Shown: one piece after another, positions 25,538 through 31,717 of the stretch
Layout of the letters: each line of letters starts with the position of its first letter
How positions within the stretch are numbered: position 1 is the stretch's first letter
Assembly (NCBI GenBank): GCA_014802105.1
Contig: JAAVCX010000003.1
Span: forward strand, 40,774 to 80,795
Source: Bacteroides sp.
GTDB lineage: Bacteria; Bacteroidota; Bacteroidia; Bacteroidales; Muribaculaceae
DNA: 40,022 bases
Reading direction: 5' to 3'
Position numbers and translations under genes: made by a program
The notes under the pieces: model-generated
Told to the model about the DNA's origin: nothing
What the model saw: only the letters and a program-made list of their open reading frames with translations
Databases searched by the model: none

Positions 25538-26200
25538 TTAATAGAGATTGAAACACCAATACTGAAAAGCAAGCTCCTCATACTTCTCACGGCCACGAGT
25601 ATATATCGGGTCGTTGCGTTCGATAAATAGTTTGAAGATATTGCAGTTCTTTTTACTGATCGCATATATGAAATCGCGGTTGGAGCGAGCAATGTCCATA
25701 TACCATGCTCGGGAGCGATCCCAATCGAAGTAGTCAACGGCATCATTAAATTCAGCCTGAGAAGTTGCAAAGGTGGTTTTGAGGTCGCCACCGAAGCCGA
25801 AGGTCGGCATCCACCAGTCCCACTTGCAACGAGTGTCAAGAGTGAAAGGATAGCCACCATACTCAAATTGCTGACCGGGATTGACCATAAAGCACTGAGT
25901 CTCGGCTGATGTGAGCACCTTGGCGAGAAACGGATCCCGACGAGCCTCAGCGCGGAGAGCATTGTGCATCTCCTTAGCGTGACGGAACTCATCTTCGGAA
26001 TACTGAACGTCATCGACTGTAAACCGGAAGTAATTTACTCTCGATGGCTCAGTGATGATGGCGTCAACGAGATTACCGAACCGAAAAGCAGACTCCTTGT
26101 CGCCAAATTGCATTTTGGGGTGGAGGATGTTTTTCAGTTCGGTAAGATCGGAATTGCTGATCTCGGAGCGGTTGTAATAAGTGTCGGGGTTGTGGTTCAT
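25538..26200 (-). CDS. PD-(D/E)xK exonuclease, RecE/ExoVIII-like, 220 aa
   Basis: 220 residues. R-F-G-N-L-V-D-A-I-I-T-E-P (residues 40-52) takes the place of the G-x-x-x-H-x-x-I-L-x-P motif. T-L-D122-T-R-x-K-x-D-W and G-G-D139-L-K141-T-T give the D...DxK metal site. A-W-Y-M-D-I-A-R follows as in RecE/YqaJ/DUF3799 exonucleases, which resect duplex ends for the annealing protein. It forms a recombination module with the RecT gene, separated by one coiled-coil gene. Confidence 0.82.
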   Translation of the reverse strand: MNHNPDTYYNRSEISNSDLTELKNILHPKMQFGDKESAFRFGNLVDAIITEPSRVNYFRFTVDDVQYSEDEFRHAKEMHNALRAEARRDPFLAKVLTSAETQCFMVNPGQQFEYGGYPFTLDTRCKWDWWMPTFGFGGDLKTTFATSQAEFNDAVDYFDWDRSRAWYMDIARSNRDFIYAISKKNCNIFKLFIERNDPIYTRGREKYEELAFQYWCFNLY

Positions 26201-26201
26201 A

Positions 26202-27407
26202 TTACTGAGCCTTTACTTCGTCGATATATTCAAGGCCTGGGCTTTCGACAAATACGTTTTCCTTGTTTGCGAGTTTCTCGCAGAAAGTGATCTGTTTTTT
26301 TAAGGTCTTGCTCAGTTCCTCGACAGTCATCTTGCATCCCTCACGCTGCCACCACATAGAGACGATCGCGAGAAATGCCTGAGGATCGTTGATGTGGAGT
26401 CTTTTGGCAACCTTGGTCTTGGGTGTGTAGGCCAGCTCGGTCTTTGCCATACTGAACAGGCCTGCCATTTCGGCGTTAGCTTTGTCAAGCTCGGCTTTCT
26501 GTCGGGCTTCGGCTTCGGCTTTCAGTCGATCGCGCTCTTTGGCGGCAGCAGCTTCAGCTTCGCGGGCGGCTATCTGAGCGGCCAGGCGCTCTTTTTCGGC
26601 GATGTCGGCCTGAGCCATACGTTCAAGCTCAATCTTCTTGGATGGTAGGCGGTCAAGTATTTCATTGCGGTAGCCTTCGATCTCGAAGCGGAAACGCTCC
26701 TCACATTTGGGACGAAGTTCTGCAAGTTCCTCAGTGAGAATCGCCTTTACTTCATCGGGGGAGAGGTTGTAGGGACGACGTACATTGGAGATCGGTTGCC
26801 ATTCGGGAGGGAGGGTTACGCAGTAGCCTATTAAAGTGTCGGAAACGGCCGCGTAGTTTTCGAGCGTTACGGAGGCGTTAAGATCGGAGAGAAGATTAAT
26901 CTCCCGGGTGATAAGCTCATTGGCCTGTCGCCAAAAGTCTTCGCTTACCGATGCCCGGAAAGTCTCTTTGGCCTTGAGATGTTCCTGCTCGGCGAGTTCG
27001 GCCTGGCGGCGGCGTTCTTCCTCCTGACGTTTGCGGGCGGCGTATTCGTTACGGTATTGTTGTAGCTCGTAGGGGATTGTACCTTTGGTGGTGGGATTGA
27101 TGTTGTTTTCGAGTGCGGTGTATTCGGCGCGCACCATGTCGAATAGTTTGGTGACAGGAGCTCTGCGTTCGTTCATGACTTTAACAGTCTTGCGGGCCCT
27201 TTCGATATGGACGGCTATGCGTTGATCGAGCTCGTCACTCATACCGTGTTTCTTGATTTCATCGAGGAGTCTCTGACCTGCTTCGGTACACTTCTGGCAA
27301 GATTGGACGTTTTCGGTATAGGACTTGGGGCCTTCCTGAGCGATTGTAGTTATGTTTTGTTGGCTGACGATAACGGCGTCAGCTACCGGGACTATTTGAT
27401 TGCTCAT
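26202..27407 (-). CDS. Coiled-coil protein between exonuclease and RecT, 401 aa
   Basis: 401 residues. An N-terminal helical domain (residues 30-100) is followed by a highly charged coiled coil (YAARKRQEEERRRQAELAEQ), a mixed middle, and a second Ala/Glu/Lys/Arg-rich coiled coil (about 255-320). A small globular C-terminus includes W-W-Q-R-E-G-C-K-M-T-V-E-E-L. It lies 1 nt from the exonuclease gene, so it is likely a partner in recombination, for example a scaffold for nuclease and RecT. No enzymatic motif is found. Confidence 0.7.
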   Translation of the reverse strand: MSNQIVPVADAVIVSQQNITTIAQEGPKSYTENVQSCQKCTEAGQRLLDEIKKHGMSDELDQRIAVHIERARKTVKVMNERRAPVTKLFDMVRAEYTALENNINPTTKGTIPYELQQYRNEYAARKRQEEERRRQAELAEQEHLKAKETFRASVSEDFWRQANELITREINLLSDLNASVTLENYAAVSDTLIGYCVTLPPEWQPISNVRRPYNLSPDEVKAILTEELAELRPKCEERFRFEIEGYRNEILDRLPSKKIELERMAQADIAEKERLAAQIAAREAEAAAAKERDRLKAEAEARQKAELDKANAEMAGLFSMAKTELAYTPKTKVAKRLHINDPQAFLAIVSMWWQREGCKMTVEELSKTLKKQITFCEKLANKENVFVESPGLEYIDEVKAQ

Positions 27408-27460
27408 GTTGGTTGGTGATTTGTCCGAGCCTACTCGGGGAAGTAGGCTCGGATGATTAT

Positions 27461-28483
27461 TTAATAGGCATCGTCATCGTCAGATTGGGAGGGGTCCACT
27501 GTCACGCCGGCAGAGGTGTCGGGAGCTGGGGCGTAGCTGTCGGTTGTAACTCCTGACGTCAAACCGGCTGACCGCTCTGCCTCTGCGAGTCCCTGTGAGG
27601 CACCTTCAGCTGCTTGGCGGGAGTATTCAGACGTTGTGGAGCCTAAGCCGTAGAGATCGTTATCGTCCTGGCGTGGGGCTTCGTCGGCTTCGTAGGTGGT
27701 GCCTCGACCTATACGTAGCTTGGGATAGGTCTTGAACGCGTGTTTGATACACTTGGCCATGAGGAAGCCGCTGTCAATACGGTTGCCTTCTCCGGCGGTG
27801 TAGAGGGCGTTGGGGTTCTCGATATATTTTTTCTGATTGTCGTCCCAATATTTGTTTGCTTTGCCGGAATAGTCGGCGAGGCGGCGCCAGTCTTCTTCGA
27901 GAAGGACGGCATAGTCGATGGAGCCGTCGGCGCGGGTGATGCGCATGAAGCAGGCGACGGGCCTATGGGAGTTGTGGCTGATGTTGAGAGTATATTCAAC
28001 CGATTTAGATCCGTTATGATCGGTAAAGCTGAATCCGTCGCCCTCGTAGACAATGACGGGATTGTCGGCGTGGCGTATCTGGCCGGCGCGGGTGCGTTGA
28101 ATGAGCTCACCATAACCTGAAATGGTGAGAGTGCATCGCGTTTCATACTCGTCTTTGCCGTTTTCAAGTTTGCGGCCGGTCTTATAGTTGCGGGGCTGGA
28201 GATAGGCAAGGGCCCGGACGCCCGGCTCAACCGAGAGGCCGCAGACCGCGAGATCGATAAATGAGAAGAAGATCGAGACTGAGGTGCAGCTTTTGAGTCG
28301 CGGACTATCTGCGAGGAGGCGGTTGAAGTGGATAGACTCGCGCTCGTAGGCGGCCTCGGCCCCGGATTCGCCCCAGAGATCACTCCATAGTTGGATGAAG
28401 CGCTGACGCACGAGATCGTCCTTGACAATCTCCATAGGCTTGAGGTTGGTGATGTGTTGTGCTGAAACTGTAACTTTGCTCAT
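27461..28483 (-). CDS. recT: RecT-family single-strand annealing protein, 340 aa
   Basis: 340 residues. L-A-V-C-G-L-S-V-E-P-x-x-x-x-A-Y-L-Q-P-R and L-T-I-S-G-Y-G-E-L-I-Q-R-T are diagnostic of the RecT family. The C-terminal 80 residues are low-complexity and end in an acidic run (SDDDDAY), as in many single-strand annealing and SSB-like proteins. It anneals resected strands during phage recombination, with the downstream RecE-like nuclease. It is the first protein gene after the tRNA cluster; a hairpin lies 55 nt upstream. Confidence 0.88.
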   Translation of the reverse strand: MSKVTVSAQHITNLKPMEIVKDDLVRQRFIQLWSDLWGESGAEAAYERESIHFNRLLADSPRLKSCTSVSIFFSFIDLAVCGLSVEPGVRALAYLQPRNYKTGRKLENGKDEYETRCTLTISGYGELIQRTRAGQIRHADNPVIVYEGDGFSFTDHNGSKSVEYTLNISHNSHRPVACFMRITRADGSIDYAVLLEEDWRRLADYSGKANKYWDDNQKKYIENPNALYTAGEGNRIDSGFLMAKCIKHAFKTYPKLRIGRGTTYEADEAPRQDDNDLYGLGSTTSEYSRQAAEGASQGLAEAERSAGLTSGVTTDSYAPAPDTSAGVTVDPSQSDDDDAY

Positions 28484-28537
28484 AGTGTGAGAGTTTTTAG
28501 ATGAGAGTTGACTTCATTTGGGCCAGTTTAGAAAAGC

Positions 28538-28558
28538 CGGTCCCAACGAGTGGGACCG
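28538..28558 (-). terminator. Hairpin between tRNA cluster and recT, weak terminator or attenuator
   Basis: Perfect 8-bp stem (CGGTCCCA / TGGGACCG) with a 5-nt loop. On the minus strand it is followed by GCTTTTC, a short T-run. It could release or process the tRNA transcript while letting part of transcription reach recT. Confidence 0.6.
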
Positions 28559-28596
28559 ACGAACCTAAACATGAACAGAATCAAGACGATCCTATC

Positions 28597-28675
28597 TGGT
28601 GGGCGATGCAGGAGTCGAACCTGCTTTTCTGTCGGTGCACTTCGACAGCGTTTTGGCCAGTTAAACTAATCGTCC
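28597..28675 (-). tRNA. tRNA-like gene with enlarged anticodon loop (Cys-like GCA?), CCA encoded
   Basis: Read on the minus strand: acceptor GGACGAT / ATCGCCC with one A-C mismatch; D-stem GTTT / AAAC with GG in the loop; T-arm GCAGG-TTCGACT-CCTGC; ACCA encoded at the 3' end. The span is 79 nt, 3 more than usual. The excess is in the anticodon arm, which folds as CTGTCG / CGACAG around an 8-nt loop AAGTGCAC (or a 5-bp stem with a 10-nt loop). T followed by GCA in the loop and a TTCGACT T-loop fit tRNA-Cys, but identity is uncertain and it may be non-decoding. Confidence 0.6.
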
Positions 28676-28756
28676 GGATGAAGAAACCCGCCCACGCTTC
28701 ACAGCGGAGACGGGGAAAGATAATGGATATATGATAGCTTAGATATTGTTAATTAG

Positions 28757-28955
28757 GACAACAGGCGGGACTCGAACCCGCGACCACACAAACTAATCCT
28801 ATGAGGTTTTACACTGCTAATACGTATATCACGTTCTCCGATTGTAATTAATGTGGAGTGAAGCACCTCTCCCGCCCGGGAAACCACATATTTGTGTTCC
28901 TTCCTCAAACCTTATAGTACCAGCTTGTCGCTCTATCCGACTGAGCTACTGTTGC
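28757..28955 (-). tRNA. Interrupted tRNA-Thr(GGU)-like gene, about 124-nt insert in the anticodon loop
   Basis: On the minus strand the 5' half reads GCAACAG, TA, GCTC-AGTCGGATA-GAGC, G, ACAAG, then CTGGTA. The 3' half reads G, TTTGT, GTGGTC, GCGGG-TTCGAGT-CCCGC, CTGTTGT. Acceptor (6 Watson-Crick pairs plus one G-T), D, anticodon (ACAAG / TTTGT) and T stems all pair across the gap. Removing 28794-28917 leaves 75 nt with a 7-nt loop C-T-GGT-A-G, anticodon GGU. The insert's ends pair in an imperfect 9-bp helix (ATAAGGTTT with AAACCTCAT). No group I core is evident. It may be an intron or a broken gene. Confidence 0.62.
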
Positions 28956-29167
28956 CGGAGTCAATATGTAGGGCAGCGACTTAACGCTGCATTAAAAGTC
29001 ATACTTGCTACGGCGGTCCATCGCGTCCGTTCATGTGATACTGTGGTTGGTTACACAGCCGCGTCGAGGCTTTTATCTCCCGATTAGCTACCGTCTTGCT
29101 ATGTATGGGTTTAGGTACACGTACCTTGCAAGGTCAGGCCACTCACGATGGAGCGTTCTTATTGAGG
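28956..29167 (-). other. Gene-free stretch between tRNAs with several short hairpins
   Basis: No convincing coding frame and no T-arm consensus is found. It holds GCAGCG-N6-CGCTGC (28973-28990), a CTGTG / CACAG hairpin with an 8-nt loop, and a D-arm-like stretch TAGCTAATCGGGAGATAAAAGC on the minus strand. It could be tRNA decay, a structured RNA or processing spacer. Confidence 0.35.
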
Positions 29168-29238
29168 TTGCCGGAGTGGGATTCGAACCCGCGATACCAG
29201 AACCAAGGGCTGGTGTGTTTCCGCTACACTATCCGGCA
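29168..29238 (-). tRNA. tRNA-Gln(UUG)-like gene with C33
   Basis: On the minus strand: acceptor TGCCGGA / TCCGGCA (7 perfect pairs, with the U1-A72 pair typical of bacterial tRNA-Gln); D-stem GTGT / ACAC; anticodon stem CCAGC / TCTGG with a mismatch at the loop-closing pair; loop CCTTGGT with TTG at 34-36; T-arm GCGGG-TTCGAAT-CCCAC with one mismatch; A73 then CC. It is 71 nt long. Position 33 is C rather than the near-universal U. Confidence 0.72.
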
Positions 29239-29244
29239 GTGTGG

Positions 29245-29265
29245 AGGACTATCTTAAGTAGTCCT
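29245..29265. repeat. 7-bp hairpin upstream of the tRNA-Gln-like gene
   Basis: AGGACTA at 29245-29251 pairs with TAGTCCT at 29259-29265 around a 7-nt loop. It lies between the stop of the 100-residue gene and the first tRNA, where a processing site or attenuator could sit. There is no T-run. Confidence 0.45.
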
Positions 29266-29278
29266 GTCGTGTGGTTTG

Positions 29279-29581
29279 TTACCGACTGAGATCGGCCCAG
29301 GGGCGGACGGGATCATCGGTGAAGAGCTTGCGCTCGCCGGTCCAGAGGGTGCAGGTGCCGTCGGGATGGTAGATGCCGAGGAAATCCCAGCGGCGTAGAG
29401 GATCGTTATAGACTTCGTGGCGCACGTCGCAGTCACGGTCACGCGCAATGTTGCAGGCTATCTTTTGCCCCTCGAACATCGGTGTTATCTCCTGGGCACG
29501 ATCATCTATGAGGGCGAGTTTGCCACCATTGGCTGTGGACCGCAGGGGCGTATACATATGGCGGTAGGGCTTGCGGTTCAT
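29279..29581 (-). CDS. Small phage protein, 100 aa, unknown
   Basis: 100 residues starting MNRKPYRHMYTPLRSTANGG. It has an Asp/Arg-rich middle and a C-terminal stretch WDFLGIYHPDGTCTLWTGERK. It overlaps the stop of the preceding gene by 4 nt (ATGA), which supports translation. No motif is recognised. It ends just before the tRNA cluster. Confidence 0.6.
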   Translation of the reverse strand: MNRKPYRHMYTPLRSTANGGKLALIDDRAQEITPMFEGQKIACNIARDRDCDVRHEVYNDPLRRWDFLGIYHPDGTCTLWTGERKLFTDDPVRPWADLSR

Positions 29582-29844
29582 ACGGCTATGGCTTTGTTGC
29601 GTGAGTAAATCAACGGTGTTCCGGCTATGCGGATCGTGTAGCTTTCGATGTCGCTCTGATCGAGACCATAGAGGCCGATGATGAATCGCTTGTCGCGCTG
29701 CTGAGAGTCGTGGTGGTCGATGCGCGCCGTCCGGCCGTGGCGGTCGGTGGCGGTGATGATGTAGTGGGTGCGGGTTGTGCTCATGATTGTGAGATAGTTA
29801 TTGAGGTGGTGTTTAGTAATGTCGATGTTGATTATTTCAGCCAT
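29578..29844 (-). CDS. Small phage protein, 88 aa, unknown
   Basis: 88 residues if started at 29844, whose ATG lies inside the last codons of the HTH gene (ATGGCTGA). An ATG at 29784 (MSTTRTHYIITATDRHGRTA) would give 68 residues and avoids the overlap. Beta-type pattern, with R-F-I-I-G-L-Y-G-L-D. Function unknown; early position suggests a regulatory or host-takeover role, by context only. Confidence 0.55.
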   Translation of the reverse strand: MAEIINIDITKHHLNNYLTIMSTTRTHYIITATDRHGRTARIDHHDSQQRDKRFIIGLYGLDQSDIESYTIRIAGTPLIYSRNKAIAV

Positions 29845-30196
29845 TGGCGTGTGGTATTCTGCCGGTTACTAATCGTGTTGTAGCCATACTGCTGATTTCA
29901 TCATTGGAGGCTGAGCGGTTGCGCAGAAGCCAGCGGTCGATCTCACTTTTCTTGAAGAATAGTGTGCCACCCGTGGGCTTGTAGTAAGGGATTTCGCCTT
30001 TGGATGTGAGCTGGTAGATATAAGGCTTGGTCCAGCCTGTATACTCCACCAGGTCGCTAATGGTGAGCACTTCTTTTTGCGTGGAGGTTGTGGCCTGAGG
30101 GGAGGTACTCATCCGTTCCATCATGAGCTCCTCGATGCGGTCAAGCCTGGAGATGATCTCGTTGTGTTCTTCTTCGGTCACACTATAGAGTTTCAT
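29837..30196 (-). CDS. HTH_17 / excisionase-family DNA-binding protein, 119 aa
   Basis: 119 residues from the ATG at 30196 (MKLYSVTEEEHNEIISRLDR). The N-terminus is a short helix like that in many Bacteroidetes proteins of this kind. V-L-T-I-S-D-L-V-E-Y-T-G-W-T-K-P-Y-I-Y-Q-L-T-S-K-G-E-I-P-Y-Y-K then F-F-K-K-S-E-I-D-R-W-L is a winged-helix MerR-like HTH_17 domain, as in excisionases and early regulators. It is the second gene of the early operon, so an excisionase or early activator are both likely. A longer reading from 30235 exists. Confidence 0.75.
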   Translation of the reverse strand: MKLYSVTEEEHNEIISRLDRIEELMMERMSTSPQATTSTQKEVLTISDLVEYTGWTKPYIYQLTSKGEIPYYKPTGGTLFFKKSEIDRWLLRNRSASNDEISSMATTRLVTGRIPHANG

Positions 30197-30273
30197 TGTT
30201 GTTGTCGTTAAGGTGTTGTTGGATGATAAAGGCATTTATTGACCGGGGCCTTGTGCTCTTTTTGTTGGGGTGA

Positions 30274-30489
30274 TTACTTAAGGGGGAACAGCTCGGAGGG
30301 TGTGCATCCGAAGTGACGGGCGAGTACGTCCTGAGTGAGGGCGTCGGGCTCGGTGTCACCGGCGAGCCATCTACGTACTGCAAGCTCGCTTTTCTTGGTG
30401 ACTTCTGCGATCTCACGCACAAAGGCGGTGCCGGGAGCTACGGGACGAGCCTGATTTTTAGCTTGCTGATACCGTTCTAAGAGTGTCAT
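30274..30489 (-). CDS. Cro-like HTH regulator, first gene of the early operon, 71 aa
   Basis: 71 residues. The segment FVREIAEVTKKSELAVRRWL followed by G-D-T-E-P-D-A-L-T-Q-D-V-L-A-R-H-F-G is a lambda-repressor-like helix-turn-helix. It is divergent from the S24 repressor and directly behind the early promoter, the position of Cro in lambdoid switches. Role as the lytic-side repressor is inferred from place. Confidence 0.72.
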   Translation of the reverse strand: MTLLERYQQAKNQARPVAPGTAFVREIAEVTKKSELAVRRWLAGDTEPDALTQDVLARHFGCTPSELFPLK

Positions 30490-30495
30490 ATATTA

Positions 30496-30527
30496 TTTGT
30501 CTGATTAATATTATTTCTTTATCTTTG
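30496..30527 (+). promoter_or_regulatory. Promoter for the repressor gene
   Basis: TTTG at 30496-30499, a 20-nt spacer, and TATCTTTG at 30520-30527 match the Bacteroidales consensus exactly. It would give a leader of about 90 nt that covers the operators, allowing autoregulation. Confidence 0.78.
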
Positions 30528-30551
30528 CGATATAAGTTTATTATCACGATG

Positions 30552-30583
30552 CAAAGTTATATCAAAACGATATAATAAGCAAT
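30552..30583 (-). promoter_or_regulatory. Early (lytic) promoter for the leftward operon
   Basis: On the minus strand ATTG (30583-30580), a 20-nt spacer, then TAACTTTG (30559-30552). Spacing and -7 box fit the consensus; the -33 box is one base off. It faces the Cro-like gene and contains an operator palindrome in its spacer. Confidence 0.75.
30557..30575. promoter_or_regulatory. Operator palindrome 1
   Basis: TTATATC-N5-GATATAA, a perfect 7-bp inverted repeat lying between the -33 and -7 boxes of the leftward promoter. A degenerate copy of the same half-sites (GATATAA ... TTATCAC, 5-nt spacer) is at about 30529-30547, over the start region of the rightward promoter. Confidence 0.72.
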
Positions 30584-30599
30584 ATTGTATATCAATATT
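30581..30599. promoter_or_regulatory. Operator palindrome 2
   Basis: AATATTG-N5-CAATATT, a second perfect 7-bp inverted repeat with the same spacer length, overlapping the -33 box of the leftward promoter. A partial repetition (AATATTA) follows at 30607. Confidence 0.65.
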
Positions 30600-30623
30600 A
30601 ACAAATATTAATATCATAAAGGT

Positions 30624-31340
30624 ATGGATACTGCTAATTCTCGTCTTACGCTGCTTCTAAAACATAAGGGTTTGACGGGAACAGAATTGGCTGAGCAAAT
30701 AGGCACTTCTCAGCCAACTATAAGCGCGATATTGAATGGTAAGCGGAACCTTTCCAGAGGTATGATTGCGCGCATTAACGACTTATTTCCTGATCTCAAC
30801 ACTGGTTGGCTTCTGACCGGCGAAGGAAATATGCTCAGGCAGTCCAAGGACGATGAGATAGAAATCCCTGAAGAAGAGGATAAGCAAACTCAACTAATAC
30901 CTTTTTACGATGCAGAGACCACTGGCGGTTATCACGGTTTAGTGTCTTCGTCTGATACAGAGGCGGAATTAAAAGGTTATATTCAGGCTGGAGGGTGGTT
31001 TGGCGGTAAGGAAACAGCTGCCATCCGCCATGTCGGAGATTCGATGATAGAATATCCCAACGGATGTATACTTGCTGTGCGTGAGGTGACCGAACGAAGA
31101 TTGCTTGTGCCCGGGCGGAACTATGTGATCGAGACGGATGAGTACCGCGTAACCAAACGAGTGCAACGTGGATCATCTCCAACGACTATAGCCCTTTATT
31201 CCTCCAACGAGGAAAAATATGAAGATGGCCGATTGATACACGAGCCTTTTGAGATTGAGTTTGAGGATATACGCCGCATATTCAGTGTGCTGGGGTATAT
31301 TGTAAATCAATCAGGAGAGTATCGACTGATAAAACCATAA
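30624..31340 (+). CDS. S24-type (CI/LexA-like) phage repressor, 238 aa
   Basis: 238 residues. The N-terminal helix-turn-helix (TGTELAEQIGTSQPTISAIL) is followed by the Bacteroidetes-type N-T-G-W-L-L-T-G-E-G-N-M segment, an acidic linker, and an S24 peptidase-like domain. The catalytic pair is Ser140 in H-V-G-D-S-M and Lys178 in R-V-T-K-R-V. The usual Ala-Gly cleavage site is replaced by T-T-G-G-Y around residue 101. It should hold the prophage silent by binding the operators just upstream. Confidence 0.9.
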   Translation: MDTANSRLTLLLKHKGLTGTELAEQIGTSQPTISAILNGKRNLSRGMIARINDLFPDLNTGWLLTGEGNMLRQSKDDEIEIPEEEDKQTQLIPFYDAETTGGYHGLVSSSDTEAELKGYIQAGGWFGGKETAAIRHVGDSMIEYPNGCILAVREVTERRLLVPGRNYVIETDEYRVTKRVQRGSSPTTIALYSSNEEKYEDGRLIHEPFEIEFEDIRRIFSVLGYIVNQSGEYRLIKP

Positions 31341-31389
31341 TAGAGAGTAGTCTACATCAATAATTTGTTTGATGATTAAGCATATATCC

Positions 31390-31521
31390 ATGGAAAATGA
31401 AAATACTCCAGATATTGGAACTGTAACAGTTGAAACTGTTCTATCGGTATTCAAGAACTATTCAGAAAAGAAAAGTTTGAAAGAAATAAAGTCAGAAGTA
31501 TGTAACCTAAATAAAAAATGA
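31390..31521 (+). CDS. Small protein of the lysogenic cassette, 43 aa
   Basis: An ATG at 31390 reads MENENTPDIGTVTVETVLSV and ends NLNKK with a TGA that overlaps the next ATG (ATGA). It is cytoplasmic by composition, with a Lys/Glu-rich end. Coupling to the membrane-protein gene is the main evidence that it is real. Confidence 0.55.
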   Translation: MENENTPDIGTVTVETVLSVFKNYSEKKSLKEIKSEVCNLNKK

Positions 31522-31715
31522 TTTTAGGATTCTTCTTCGTGCTACTAATTGTACTGTGGTCTATTTCCCCTTTGTTTGAGTGGATTAACGCAATGCAGAT
31601 GCCCAGATGGATTACTGGTATAATGTATATTGTAGCTTTCGTGTGTTGGATTTGTGCCATTACTTTTCTTTATCATGCAGAAAAGGCAGTTTTTAGTAAA
31701 AAAAGTAATATGTGA
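31518..31715 (+). CDS. Two-helix membrane protein of the lysogenic cassette, 65 aa
   Basis: 65 residues with two hydrophobic helices (ILGFFFVLLIVLWSI and ITGIMYIVAFVCWICAITFL) and a short basic tail. It is downstream of the repressor in the same direction, so it is probably made in the lysogen. Small membrane proteins at this place commonly act in superinfection exclusion; that is inference. Confidence 0.62.
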   Translation: MILGFFFVLLIVLWSISPLFEWINAMQMPRWITGIMYIVAFVCWICAITFLYHAEKAVFSKKSNM

Positions 31716-31717
31716 GT

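Noticed and set aside
27709-28428. 239-residue minus-strand frame overlapping recT
   Set aside because: Low-complexity Ser/Ala/Pro/Thr composition typical of an out-of-frame reading of a real gene.
28794-28917. Group I or group II intron in the tRNA
   Set aside because: Too short for either class, no P3/P7 core, no domain V, and the splice ends do not fit the U-G rule of group I. The insert is therefore left unclassified.
28956-29167. A fourth tRNA
   Set aside because: A D-arm-like stretch exists, but no T-arm consensus and no good acceptor pairing.
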